Assembly: GCA_023454175.1 (NCBI GenBank)
Contig: JAEXRW010000003.1
Span: forward strand, 101,916 to 165,915
Source: Bacillota bacterium
GTDB taxonomy: Bacteria > Bacillota > Clostridia > Christensenellales > JAEXRW01
Direction of reading: 5' to 3'
Length of the DNA stretch: 64,000 nt
In this document: one piece after another, positions 33,763 to 44,100 of the stretch
Position numbering within the stretch: position 1 is the first letter of the stretch
How the letters are laid out: every line of letters begins with the position of its first letter
Made by a program: the position numbers and the translations under genes
Notes under the pieces: model-generated
Told to the model about the DNA's origin: nothing
Databases searched by the model: none
Seen by the model: only the letters and a program-made list of their open reading frames with translations

Positions 33763-35250
33763 TTATTCCCCCCCTGTGACGATATGGATGATTTTTTCGC
33801 TGTCAATGTCGCTGCCGTTCTGCAGTTCCGCCCGCATGTTCCCTTCGTATAGAAGGAAGATGCGGTCGCAGATATTGACGATCTCCGGAAGTTCCGAGGA
33901 AAACATCATGATGGATTTTCCCTCTTTTGAGAGCTGGCGGATGATGCCGTAGATCTCGCTTTTGGCGCCCACGTCGATGCCGCGCGTGGGTTCGTCCAGG
34001 ATCAGCAGGTCGGTATCGGCAAAGAGGCATTTGGAAAAGACGACCTTCTGCTGGTTGCCGCCCGAAAGCTTGGCTGCCTCCTTTTCCGTTCCGTTGGTGG
34101 CGATCTTCAGCTTGTCGATATAGTCTGTCGTCACCTTTCTTTCCTTTGCGCTGTTGATGAATCCGCTTCTGGATATCTTTTTCATGTTCATGACCGGTAT
34201 ATTGCCGCGTATGGTCAGGATCGTGAAAAGGCCCTGCGAGCGTCGTTCTTCAGGCACCAGAGCAATACCTGCCTTGATTGCTTTGTCGGGAGCGGGCTGC
34301 AGTCTTTTCCCTTTGAAGAGGATATCACCCCGGTAACTGTCGGCGCCGTATATCGCCCGGGCCAGTTCCGTCTTTCCCGCGCCTACCAGCCCATAGAAGC
34401 CCACGATCTCCCCTTTTCGAATATCGAAGGTTATGTCATTCAGTTTATGGTTGGATAGGTTTCTCACTTCGAGGATCTTTTCTTTGGATAGATCGTCTTT
34501 CTTCGTATATGCTTCAAATACCGTCTTGCCGATCATCATTTTGATCAGTTCCGACCGGTCTTTCACTTCCTTGACCGGCTTCGTGTCGATGTGTCTGCCA
34601 TCGCGCATGACGGTGACGTAATCGCCGAGTTCAAATATTTCATCCAGCCTGTGGGAAATATAAATAACGGTCACGTTATTATCCCGCAGGCCTTTTATGA
34701 TGGTGAAAAGTCTTTGGATCTCGCTCTCGGATAAAGCGGCAGTCGGTTCATCCATGATGATGATGTCCGATTCCGTAGCCACTGCCTTGGCGATCTCCAT
34801 GATCTGCTTCTTTGCCACACTCAGTGTGGATACCAGTTGTTTGGTCTTTATGGAAGGCTCCAGGCTTTGCAGTACGCTGATGACTTTTTTGACCTTGTCA
34901 GTTTTCCTGATGAAGCCCAGTGTGGTATCTTCCATTCCCAGCGTCATGTTCTCTTCCACGGTCAGCTGGTCCACCACGTTCAGTTCCTGAAAAAGTGTGC
35001 TGATGCCTTTCTGTTTGGCTTCCTTTGTGTTGCCTGCACAGTATTCCTTCCCGCTCAACAGGATCGTGCCGGATGTCCTGGAGAAGGCGCCGGTGAGGAT
35101 CTTGATGAGCGTGGACTTTCCTGCCCCGTTTTCCCCCACCAGGCAATGTACTGTATTCCTTTTGATATCGAAGCTCACATCGTTTACGGCCCGCACTCCG
35201 GGGAAATCCTTTATCAGGTTTCTGATTTCCAGTACATTTTCGCTCATCAT
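33763..35250 (-). CDS. sugar ABC transporter ATP-binding protein (RbsA/XylG-like)
   Basis: Tandem-domain ATPase of about 495 residues. First domain: Walker A GENGAGKST, STLFQELNVVDQ Q-loop, Walker B IIMDEPTAALSE. Second domain: degenerate P-loop GLVGAGKTE, signature SGGNQQKV, Walker B LILDEPTRGIDVG. Start ATG 35250 with AGGGTG seven bases upstream; ATG 35259 is an alternative. A 14-bp hairpin separates it from the binding-protein gene. Confidence 0.93.
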   Translation of the reverse strand: MMSENVLEIRNLIKDFPGVRAVNDVSFDIKRNTVHCLVGENGAGKSTLIKILTGAFSRTSGTILLSGKEYCAGNTKEAKQKGISTLFQELNVVDQLTVEENMTLGMEDTTLGFIRKTDKVKKVISVLQSLEPSIKTKQLVSTLSVAKKQIMEIAKAVATESDIIIMDEPTAALSESEIQRLFTIIKGLRDNNVTVIYISHRLDEIFELGDYVTVMRDGRHIDTKPVKEVKDRSELIKMMIGKTVFEAYTKKDDLSKEKILEVRNLSNHKLNDITFDIRKGEIVGFYGLVGAGKTELARAIYGADSYRGDILFKGKRLQPAPDKAIKAGIALVPEERRSQGLFTILTIRGNIPVMNMKKISRSGFINSAKERKVTTDYIDKLKIATNGTEKEAAKLSGGNQQKVVFSKCLFADTDLLILDEPTRGIDVGAKSEIYGIIRQLSKEGKSIMMFSSELPEIVNICDRIFLLYEGNMRAELQNGSDIDSEKIIHIVTGGE

Positions 35251-35276
35251 TTCATGCACCCTGTTCTTTCATTGTT

Positions 35277-35310
35277 ATCGGGAGGAGACCCATGCAGGTC
35301 TCCTCCCGAT
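35277..35310 (-). promoter_or_regulatory. perfect intercistronic hairpin after the binding-protein gene
   Basis: Arms ATCGGGAGGAGACC and GGTCTCCTCCCGAT, 14 bp without mismatch, 6-base loop, no T-run. It lies between the binding-protein stop (35334) and the ATPase start, the same position as the hairpin at 5784-5806 in the other importer operon. Confidence 0.75.
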
Positions 35311-35333
35311 AGTCATTCTGGATCTGTTCTGGG

Positions 35334-36416
35334 TTATTTCACCGTGAACTGGTCTGAAATCCACTTGTCGGCATCGGCCTGTTTCATCGTCCAGAAGGAG
35401 ATGCAGTATGCTTTTGCCCAGGTGATCGGCGTGCTGGCGTCTTGCAGCTTGATCTTGCCGTTTTTCACGTCAAAGAGGTTGTCGATCCTGGCATGGGAGG
35501 TCTCGATCGGGGGCAGGCCCATGGAGAGCTTCAGTGAGCAGCTGGGATCATAGACTTCCTTGGCTTCCACCTGGTCGAAGTCCACGCTGCAGACGATCTC
35601 GGTAAGGGGTTTGCCGTTGTCCATCTTGCCCCTGCCAGCAGCTGTGAGGGCGGCCATTACGCCAACGGACAGGTTGGAGGATTCGGAGTAGATCAGGTTC
35701 ACTTCCGGATGCTGTGTCATCAGGGTTGCCACGGCCTGTTTGGCCTGGTCCTGGCCCGCGCTCCCATCCAGGCAGCCCAGGTCTACCGCATTGGGATCCA
35801 CACTCTTGACGCCCTTCACGAAGGGGTCGGTACGTCCGGATTTCACTTCGGTGTGGTTCGGCCAGCCGACTTGTACGCATACGATGGGTTTGTCGGGATG
35901 GGCGGTCTTCCACTGTGTAGCCATTTGCTTGCCCATTTCTTCGGATACGCCCGGCTCATCGCTGCGGACGATCGGGATGCCTGTATCTGCGACTGGTCCG
36001 AAGAAGGTGTTGATGATCACGCCTTTTTTGATCGCGGCCAATACGCCGGGTTTTGCAGCTTCCTGATCCCAGATGTGCAGCGTGGCCATATCCATGCCCT
36101 GCGCCACGATCTGGTCGATGTTCTGCGTCATGACGGTTCCATCGCCTTTTCCATCAAAGGCGTACACTTCTGCGTTGTACTTTTCCTTGGCATACTTCTT
36201 GGCTTCAGCCACCTGGGCCTGATGGAACACGTTGCTGAGGTCCGATACGAAGAAGGCGATCTTCATGGGCTTCTCAGCTGGCGGCGCAGTGGTCGCAGCC
36301 GTTGTCGGAGCCGTTGTCGGGGCTGTGGACGGTGTGCTGGGCGTGCATCCGGTCACCATGCTGGTAAGTCCGAGTACAAGCGCGAGGCACAGAAGAACCG
36401 TAAGTACCTTTTTCAT
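35334..36416 (-). CDS. sugar-binding lipoprotein of the importer
   Basis: 360 residues. Signal peptide MKKVLTVLLCLALVLGLTS with lipobox VTGC; then a Thr/Pro/Ala repeat linker; then a periplasmic-binding-protein-like I fold (KIAFFVSDLSNVFHQAQVAEAKKYA, DQIVAQGMDMATLHIWD, VNLIYSESSNLSVGVMAAL). The ligand-contact residues differ from ribose- or galactose-binding proteins, so the sugar is not assigned. ATG follows GGAGGG. Upstream lies an 800-bp regulatory region with operator-like repeats. Confidence 0.92.
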   Translation of the reverse strand: MKKVLTVLLCLALVLGLTSMVTGCTPSTPSTAPTTAPTTAATTAPPAEKPMKIAFFVSDLSNVFHQAQVAEAKKYAKEKYNAEVYAFDGKGDGTVMTQNIDQIVAQGMDMATLHIWDQEAAKPGVLAAIKKGVIINTFFGPVADTGIPIVRSDEPGVSEEMGKQMATQWKTAHPDKPIVCVQVGWPNHTEVKSGRTDPFVKGVKSVDPNAVDLGCLDGSAGQDQAKQAVATLMTQHPEVNLIYSESSNLSVGVMAALTAAGRGKMDNGKPLTEIVCSVDFDQVEAKEVYDPSCSLKLSMGLPPIETSHARIDNLFDVKNGKIKLQDASTPITWAKAYCISFWTMKQADADKWISDQFTVK

Positions 36417-36450
36417 TAAACTAGCCCTCCTTTTTTTGTTCTGCCATCAA

Positions 36451-36492
36451 TTGTGACATTTGTCATGACAGACTTTACATTTCGATTTTATA
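36451..36492 (-). promoter_or_regulatory. candidate promoter and operator of the importer operon
   Basis: On the minus strand a TATAAA -10 (36487-36492) without a good -35 is followed by an operator-like cluster: the perfect palindrome TGTCATGACA (36461-36470) and an overlapping TGACA-tt-TGTCA (36455-36466). A repressor there would block transcription just after the start. Confidence 0.4.
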
Positions 36493-37242
36493 ATAATTCG
36501 ACCAAGGAAACTTGCTCAGTTATATCAATATCTTGCTCTTTCGCTTTTGTCCGTTTATCCAGATTTAAAGTAACTAAATGAGCTTTTTCAGCCAGGATAA
36601 CACTTGGGAAGCATTTTATATCGATAAATTTTGTTGATACAATTTCCAACCCTACGTAAAGTGATTTTACATTTCGATTGGCTGTTGCAAACCAAGTGGT
36701 ATATTTTTCATTGATGGCATGCTTATGGTATTATTGGTTGCGGGTCGTAATGGTGATCGAAAGGTCCTGCTCGTATGGAAAGTTGTCTTGTGTTAGCTTC
36801 CGGATAGATGTATAGGCCTATGATACAGGCCGCTTGGATTTTCTGTTGTTCATTGATCCTTCCATCTGCATTCTATAATGCCAATTTGTCATATGTCAAC
36901 ATATATACTATATAATTTCGCACATATGTGCACTTATTTGTATACTCAATATTGTAAACACACTATTTATGTAATAGAATGTTGCTTGTAGCAAAGTTAT
37001 CGCAATATTTCTCATATTCTTTGCCTGCTGTATCGATAATGTTTTCGATATTTGCATGATGTCAATCGATTTACCTATGAATATACCAGGTATCTGCGTT
37101 CATATTTCCGGCTTTTATACTCTTTTTCAAGTGCAAGCCGAACATATTTTCAGCCGGTAAACAGCCTAAGGCATCGAGTTGGCACAAACGTTTAGGCGAT
37201 AGTAGTGGTTTCCGACATGCGGATACAGTGTTTTAGTGCGTA
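36493..37242. promoter_or_regulatory. long AT-rich regulatory region without genes
   Basis: No gene is visible. It holds a 14-bp exact direct repeat TTTACATTTCGATT (36666-36679, first copy at 36474-36487), the palindrome ATAGGCCTAT (36812-36821), TGTCATATGTCA (36888-36899), and the 12-bp palindrome GCACATATGTGC (36920-36931). A rightward -10 TATAAT (36911-36916) has TTGTCA 19 bases upstream and would serve the second SorC gene with a leader of about 360 bases. Confidence 0.5.
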
Positions 37243-37287
37243 TTGTGTATTAATCAGTTATCATATATGGAATGTGTGGGGATGCTT

Positions 37288-38259
37288 GTGTCAAACAAAA
37301 AAGGAAGGGATCTGCTGGTAAAAGTGGCGACCATGTATTACATCGGCAACCAGTCTCAGGATGAGATTGCAAAGTCGCTGAGTTTTTCCCGCACCAAGGT
37401 ATCCCGTCTCCTGGATTATGCGCGGCAGACAAAGGTCGTCGAATTCAGAATCAAGCACTCGGAATCCATGATTGAAGAATGGGGCAAAAGGATCCGTGAC
37501 CATTACGGCCTCAAGGATGTCATTGTGGTCCCTTCCGCCACCTCTCCCGAGGAATCCAAATTCAATGTTGGCAAAGCCGCAGCTGCTTATCTTGACCAGC
37601 TTTTGGTCAACGATATCAATATCGGTTTTGCCTGGGGCACCACCATTCATGAAATGGTCCGGCAGTTCCAGCCTACGCGCACCGTTACCAATGCCTGGGT
37701 CGTCCAGCTCAATGGCGGTATGAATATAGAGTCCGATACCTTCCATATGGACGGTACCGAGTTGGTCAAGACGGTGGCCCGGAGGATCAATGCATACAGT
37801 TCCCTGCTGCCTACGCAATACATAGTTAAAAACAGGCTGCTGCGTAAATTGCTGATGGAAGAGGATGAAATAAGAAAGCATTTTTCCAAGTTTGATAATC
37901 TCGATGTAGCCGTTGTCGGCCTCACGTCTTCATTGGCGGAGGAAAATGTCGCGTACCGGGCCGGCTATATCACGCTGGAAGAAGCGAACGGGATGATCCG
38001 TTCCGGCTTTGTATCGGATATATGCGGAAACCCTGTCACCGCTGATGGGGAGGAAAAGGAAAACCCCCTTACCGGCAGGATACTGGCCATCGATCTGGAA
38101 ACGCTGAAAAAGATCCCGCTGGTCATCGCCATAGGCGAAGGTGAACGCAAAGCCATGCCTACCATCGCCGCGGTGCGCGGGCATTATGTCAATGTCTTGA
38201 TCATTGACGAACTGCTGGCTCTGGCCATCATGTGTGCGGATAACATCGACAGCCAATAG
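37288..38259 (+). CDS. SorC-family transcriptional regulator
   Basis: About 323 residues. Helix-turn-helix QSQDEIAKSLSFSRTKVSRLL, then the ligand domain with NIGFAWGTTIHEMVRQF and the closing PLVIAIGEGERKAMPTIAAVRG. Start is uncertain: GTG 37288 has GGGG nearby, ATG 37282 or 37267 and an open frame to 37243 are alternatives without a good ribosome site. It is divergent from the importer operon and the shared region contains repeated TGTCA elements, so it probably controls the importer and itself. Only moderately similar to the SorC protein at 23990-24949. Confidence 0.9.
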   Translation: MSNKKGRDLLVKVATMYYIGNQSQDEIAKSLSFSRTKVSRLLDYARQTKVVEFRIKHSESMIEEWGKRIRDHYGLKDVIVVPSATSPEESKFNVGKAAAAYLDQLLVNDINIGFAWGTTIHEMVRQFQPTRTVTNAWVVQLNGGMNIESDTFHMDGTELVKTVARRINAYSSLLPTQYIVKNRLLRKLLMEEDEIRKHFSKFDNLDVAVVGLTSSLAEENVAYRAGYITLEEANGMIRSGFVSDICGNPVTADGEEKENPLTGRILAIDLETLKKIPLVIAIGEGERKAMPTIAAVRGHYVNVLIIDELLALAIMCADNIDSQ

Positions 38260-38601
38260 CCGGGCATCAGTTAATCCGGCATACGACGTAAACAATGTTC
38301 TGTTCATATCTGATCTTTTCCAAACCACGATTGTCGACGGCTATGAATCATTGTCCGGGAAACTTGGCCCGGTAACGAACGCCGTTTGTCATTTCTCCAA
38401 ATCCGTATTCAATATGCATAAGCATGGCATGATGATGATGCCTCAAGCGGCTTTCAAAGACCGGAAAAAAGCCATGGCTTCGATGATGGGAATAACTATA
38501 TAAGAGATGTGCATCTCTACTAGAATGCTCGGCGCCTTATGGGGATTGTGCGTTATTTATGAAATCGGATGGCAAGAACTGTTCTGGTGTGTGCAAAGCC
38601 T
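38260..38601. other. intergenic stretch with no recognised gene
   Basis: About 340 bp between convergent genes. Only short unconvincing open frames. A weak 6-bp hairpin, CTTGAT-N7-ATCAAG (38602-38620), overlaps the stop of the GT4 gene and might end transcription from either side. Confidence 0.45.
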
Positions 38602-38615
38602 CTTGATGGCTCGTA

Positions 38616-39761
38616 TCAAGGTTTAATGAAGTCATTCAATTCCTCAGCCCGTTTGCTCCAGTCATTGTTCAGGCAGTACTGATACGCCTCCGCGTCACTC
38701 GGCCTGGGCGCTGCCAGGGCTTTTCTTAATGCCTCGGTAAATTCGCCTTCCCTGTAGGTAAAGATTTGTGACCGGAATTGGTCCATCTCGCCATATTCTG
38801 TGGCTACTACCGGGATCCCCATTGAAATATATTCATATATTTTTACGGGGTTTACAGACATTGTCGTATCGCAGATTCGAAAAGGCATAATGGCGGCATC
38901 GCATTTTTGCAGGATATGCGGTACTTCGCTTTTAGGCCTCTTCCCTATGATATGGATGTTCCTCCTGTTTTCAAATTCCTTGGTCCCCGCAGCGCTCTGC
39001 ACTGGCCCGATCAGGTAAAAGTGGGTATCGCCCAGTTCGTATGCCGCATCCGATAAGGCTCCGAAGTCAAACCACTCTCCAATGGTGCCGATATAGCATA
39101 CTTTTTTGGAAGCATCTTCTTCCATGTAAGGTAAGTTTACCGGATGCTGTGCGATTTCATATATATTGAACAGATCCGAATCAACGCCGTTATGGATGAC
39201 CCTTCTTTGTGCAGGGATTTCCTTGTATAATTGGGTAAGCAGGTTTTGCAGCGTCTCGCTTGAACAGACCAGATAATCTGCGCATTTCAATAATCTTTCT
39301 TCTTCCTTCATAATGAATGCTTCGGCAAACTTGAGTATGGACTTATAATCGTCCATGCAGTCATAGGCCAGCCTGGCCTTTTGCCTTATTTTGGCGGGTA
39401 TGTAATCCAGGTGCGGCGGATAAGCCAGAATGATGGTTTCATAATTGTATCGTCTGTTCAGCCTGCTTATTTTTATCCTCATGACCAGCATATTGAATAG
39501 CCGGATCGGATGAAAGATTCGTTCCTTCGGCAGCAGGCGCATCCGGACGACTCGAACGCCTTCGGAAATAAATGTATTCTTATGATACCATTGCTTTTCA
39601 TCCGGGGATAACGATTTATACAGGTCCGAGGCGCCCTTCCAGTCTTTTTGGCATAAAAAAGTGACACTCGCTTTCTTTGCCATCTGGACAGCGAGGTACT
39701 GGGGTCTCTGTTTCAGCCACAGCCAGTCGATTGGAGAAAAGTAGAGGATGTTCATATTCAT
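38616..39761 (-). CDS. glycosyltransferase, GT4-like (GT-B fold)
   Basis: About 381 residues from ATG 39761 (ribosome site weak; 39755 is possible). The start MNMNILYFSPIDWLWLKQRPQ is the pattern of O-antigen/teichuronic-type GT-B enzymes, with RLAYDCMDDYK in the N-terminal domain and the C-terminal donor site DAAIMPFRICDTTMSVNPVKIYEYISMGIPVVATEYGEM (split here by length: the E of KIYEY is the family Glu). Cytoplasmic, adds a sugar to a lipid-linked glycan. Last gene of the 21-kb cluster. Confidence 0.85.
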   Translation of the reverse strand: MNMNILYFSPIDWLWLKQRPQYLAVQMAKKASVTFLCQKDWKGASDLYKSLSPDEKQWYHKNTFISEGVRVVRMRLLPKERIFHPIRLFNMLVMRIKISRLNRRYNYETIILAYPPHLDYIPAKIRQKARLAYDCMDDYKSILKFAEAFIMKEEERLLKCADYLVCSSETLQNLLTQLYKEIPAQRRVIHNGVDSDLFNIYEIAQHPVNLPYMEEDASKKVCYIGTIGEWFDFGALSDAAYELGDTHFYLIGPVQSAAGTKEFENRRNIHIIGKRPKSEVPHILQKCDAAIMPFRICDTTMSVNPVKIYEYISMGIPVVATEYGEMDQFRSQIFTYREGEFTEALRKALAAPRPSDAEAYQYCLNNDWSKRAEELNDFIKP

Positions 39762-39856
39762 GCCCGCTGATTTTTTCAGGATTTGACGCCTTTCCCCGAA
39801 ATATCTACTATCTGCTCTTTTTGATGAGCCGCGATGATGCATAATTCCCCTGCCGG

Positions 39857-41128
39857 TTAACGCTTGGCGATCATTTCAGGGATCGGAATATATGCTTTCC
39901 CCAGCAGCAGGTATTTGAAACCGGCTTCCTCCACCCTTGCCCCATTCAGGAAGTTTCTCGTATCAAAAATAATTTTTTGTTTCATTGTCTTTCCTAGTTC
40001 GACCAATGGAAGCTCTTTGAATTCAGTGTGATTGACTGCCAGCACCAGTAAATCGGCATCCGCTGCTTTTTCCATCAGCGACCCCGCATAATGGGTTACA
40101 TGGGGATCGTATATTTCCACTTGGTAATAATCATCCGACAGAAGGTGATACAGCTCGATGATCGGGCTTTCCCTTGTATCGTCTACATCCGGCTTGTATG
40201 TGCATCCCAGAATAACGATCTTCCCCGATGGAAGCACTTGCTTGATGCGTTTGAACACATGCAGAGGCATGCTGTCGTTGAGTTTGCGGGACATTTCGAT
40301 GAGCCTCGCCTTGGGGTCTGCTTCCACGATGAACCATGGATCGACGGCGATGCAATGCCCTCCCACTCCTGGTCCAGGGCTGAGGATATTCACACGGGGA
40401 TGCAGATTTGCCAGTTGGATGGCTTCCCAGACATTGATCTTCAGGTGCTCGCAGGTCATTGCAAATTCATTCGCCAGGGCTATATTCACATCTCTGAATG
40501 TATTCTCCATGAGTTTGCACATTTCAGCGGTGGTCGAGTCCGTCGTTTTGATCTGGCCTTCCACAAAGAGGGCGTACAGTTCTGCGGCTTTTTTTGCAGC
40601 TTCCGCGGTGAAGCCTCCGATGATCCTGTTGTTGTGTATCAGTTCATGGATGATCTGTCCGGGCAGCACTCTCTCGGGGCAATGCGCCAGGAAAAAGTCG
40701 GCGGCTGCATCAAGCCCGGATTTCTGCAGTTCGTCAACCACGATCTGGTCGGTGCAATGGGGAGGCACCGTGGATTCCAGGATCACCAGGTCGCCTTTTT
40801 TCAATACCTTGGATACCATCTGGGCAGCACTGATTACATAACCCAGATCTGCCTTTTTTCCATCTGTTATTGGAGTAGGTACCGAGATGATATATACATC
40901 GGATGTTACCGGTTTGGTATCGGCTTTCAAAAGGCCATTTTCCACCGCGTCTCTGACCAGCTTCTCCAGCCCGGGCTCTTCGATATGCACCCTGCCGGCA
41001 TTGATGGATTTGCATACTTCTTCATTCACATCCACGCCGTGGATGGGCATTCCCTTTGCAGCGAATAATGCCGCCGTGGGCAGCCCTATGTATCCCAGTC
41101 CGAGTATGCAGATACTTTTTGTTTTCAT
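39857..41128 (-). CDS. wecC: UDP-N-acetyl-D-mannosaminuronate dehydrogenase-like enzyme
   Basis: 423 residues, nucleotide-sugar dehydrogenase. NAD loop ICILGLGYIGLPTAALFA, the HCPERVLPG segment, and the active-site Cys in GPGVGGHCIAVDPWF; these patterns fit WecC (UDP-ManNAc to UDP-ManNAcA) better than UDP-glucose dehydrogenase. The matching 2-epimerase (WecB) is not in the window. The ATG overlaps the stop of the giant upstream gene (AAATGA), so it is translated with it. Confidence 0.9.
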   Translation of the reverse strand: MKTKSICILGLGYIGLPTAALFAAKGMPIHGVDVNEEVCKSINAGRVHIEEPGLEKLVRDAVENGLLKADTKPVTSDVYIISVPTPITDGKKADLGYVISAAQMVSKVLKKGDLVILESTVPPHCTDQIVVDELQKSGLDAAADFFLAHCPERVLPGQIIHELIHNNRIIGGFTAEAAKKAAELYALFVEGQIKTTDSTTAEMCKLMENTFRDVNIALANEFAMTCEHLKINVWEAIQLANLHPRVNILSPGPGVGGHCIAVDPWFIVEADPKARLIEMSRKLNDSMPLHVFKRIKQVLPSGKIVILGCTYKPDVDDTRESPIIELYHLLSDDYYQVEIYDPHVTHYAGSLMEKAADADLLVLAVNHTEFKELPLVELGKTMKQKIIFDTRNFLNGARVEEAGFKYLLLGKAYIPIPEMIAKR

Positions 41129-44100
41129 TTTTCTTTATCCTTTACATCATTGATTCCGAATGGATCCAGTGCGAATCCGTTCTCATGTATAGTATCACCG
41201 GAAAAATAGGAATCCGGAGATATTCTTTTTGAATCTATCACAGCATAGCGGGGGTCGTCCAAAATGTCAACATAGTCGTATTCCTTGCTGCCTTTTTTTG
41301 TGATGAAGGCGCACGCGGTGTACTTGAAGGCATTTATCATATCTTCCAGGTAGTATCTCCCGTACCGGATACCGGTTCCGAAATATGCCAGATAGTCGAT
41401 CCCCGCATAGCCCGCCGCTTCCAATTCCGCTTTGGTCATGATCTTCTTGTCGGGGTAAGTCTGGTTATTGAATAAGCCTATGATCTCTTCCGTCATGTTA
41501 TCGCATACCACCGTTACTTCCCGTTGCTGGAATTGCACCGGGATCCCGGCTTTTTCAAAGAGAAAATTCAATTTATTGTAGATCGTATGCTTCGAGAAGA
41601 TCGTTCTCAGCCCCTCGATCTGCAGGCGGTATATATCTTCTTCGGACAGGCTGCGCATTACCTTTTCAACATCGTTTTTGTTCTGGATGATGCTGATATT
41701 CGGGAAAAGCCTGGATACCGACAGAGAGTAATTCGACAGCAGCAGGTTGCCCAGAGCCTGCAGTTCATACGTCCGTGCTGCGCACATGGTGGGGCTGTCC
41801 TTCACGCTGTTCAGGTTAATGGCCCAGTCAAAGAGCTTGTGGACTTTCTGCAGTTTCTCATGGTCGATGGAGGGCATGATATACTGATGATACTCCAAGG
41901 GGAATTTAAAATCCTCAAATCCATACCGGAAAAAATTCCTGTCCGCTATGACCAGGTTCTTGCCGGCGTCCATCACGCCGTCAAAAATGGCCCTTGTGTC
42001 CCGGATCCTCTCCGGGAATCTCTCATACCAGCTTCCTGAAAAGAATATCGCATTTCGGATGTAGTCATCTTTTATAGTCTTCCGCATCCGCATCCCGATC
42101 GGATTCTGTTTGTACGGATTTATCCCGTAATCCAAAGGATAAACGCGTTGGTTTCCTGTTTTGGCCTTGTACTTTTCCACCATTTCAGAAGCCGATGTAA
42201 ATATAACGTCAGCCTTTTCGGCTACAGCCAGAAAGTTGGCGAAATCCGGTGGATCTTCCTTTGAAATGAAGATGATCTTTATCCCCAGGCTTTTTGCTTT
42301 TTCAAATATTTTAAAAAGCAGCAATTGCGTGTATGAGTCTTTATTCCATGTATTCACCCATTCCTCGTTTTGCAGGCCGCGCCAGCACGTGATAAATAGT
42401 AGGGCGCTGATTTGCTTTTGCAGGACTTCTTCATAATTCTTCGGGCTGACATAGTACAGGTTGACGGCATCCTTGTAACTGTTGTAAGCCAGTTCGTCGG
42501 TGATGATGGCCAGGTTGATATCGGGTTTCCTGTAATAGCTGCAGCCGTTTGAATCCGGTATTTTTTCGACGAGTGCGTCGATGTTTTTATAAAAACTCCA
42601 CGGTTGCGGTAAAACCGGGAGCTGCACCTTTTTCGGTTTCGTTTCGTTCACACCAAAAGCATCGAGCGTAAAGCCATGCATGCTGCCCTGGCCGGACAGG
42701 ATCTCTTTTGCAGTATGCTTTGCGAGCGAGTAGATCGTCTTATATTTATCGTGGATCACGTTGGTGTAATCATATTCGGATTTGGTCGGCATGCCCTTCG
42801 TTACGAAATCGACGTCTGTGTATTTGAAGGCATTGACCATATCGGTCAGATAGTCCGGAGCGTAAGTGTAATCGCCTTTGAAAAATGCGATGTAGTCATA
42901 ATATTCTTGCTCGAGCTTCTTGTCCAGTTCCTGGAGGCTGCAAAGCGTTTTATGCTTGTAGCTTTGCCCGTTGAAGGAGTCTTCCACCACCTTTGTCACT
43001 TCATCGGCTGCGATCAGCACCTTCTTCGCTTCAAAATTGAACGGGATTCCGCAAAGCTGGAATATTTCGTTCAGCCTGTCGTAAACGGTCTGGTCCGACA
43101 TCATCGTCCGGATCCCCAGGATCTGCAGCAGATAGATTTGCTCCTTGCTGTATTTGTTCAGAATATCCCGGAGCTGTTCCGCTTTACTGGCCATGAATAT
43201 ATTCGGGAAGTGATTAAAAATGGAATACGTCACATTTGAAACCACCAGTGACCCCAAGGCCTGCAGTTCGTACACGCGCATGGCGCACATGGTCCTGCTG
43301 TTTTTGATGGAGTTGAGGTTCAGTGTCCAGTCAAACAGCTTGTGCACCTGCTGTAGGTCTTCGTGTCCAATGGGTGGGATGATATAATCGGCATATTTGT
43401 GCGGGAATAAATAGTTCTTTGTGTTTGTCAGGTAATAATTGCGGTCTGCGATGATCAGCTTTTTGTTTGCTTGTATCACGCCGTCAAATAGTTCTGTCAT
43501 GTCGTAGCCGCGTTCCTTGTATTTAGCATACCAACTGCCCGCAAACAATACGCCCATATCTGTTTGTTCCCTGGAGTCGTTTTTGAAACCTATGGGATTA
43601 TGGAGCAGGGGATTCACGCCATAGCGCAAAAGAAAAACATTCTCATTCCCTGTGTCATTTTTATATTTTTCGATCATTTCTTGAGTGGATGTAAAGATAT
43701 AGTCCGACGCCTTTGCATAGGGCAGGAATACGTTGTAATTGGGTGGATCCTCTATCGTCTGGAATATCGTTTTGATGCCCCTGGCTTTCGCCAGTTCCAT
43801 GATCTCCAATAGTTTTCGGCTCTGTGGGGAAGCCGGGTCGGAGAGGTATGACCATTCCTTGTTGTTCAGGCCAAACCATGCGCTGATAAACAAAAAGATA
43901 TCGATCTGCTGCCCAAATACGTTTATGTAGTTTTCAGGGCTTACGTAAATGAGGTCGACCGCGTCCTTATAGTAATTGAACATGAATTCGTCGGTTACGA
44001 CCGCCACCTTCAGGCGGGACTTTTGGTAATACTCGCTGCCGTTGCTTTTGGGGATATGTTTTGAAAGCTCCACCAGGGTATTCAGTTTCTTCAAAGCCGC

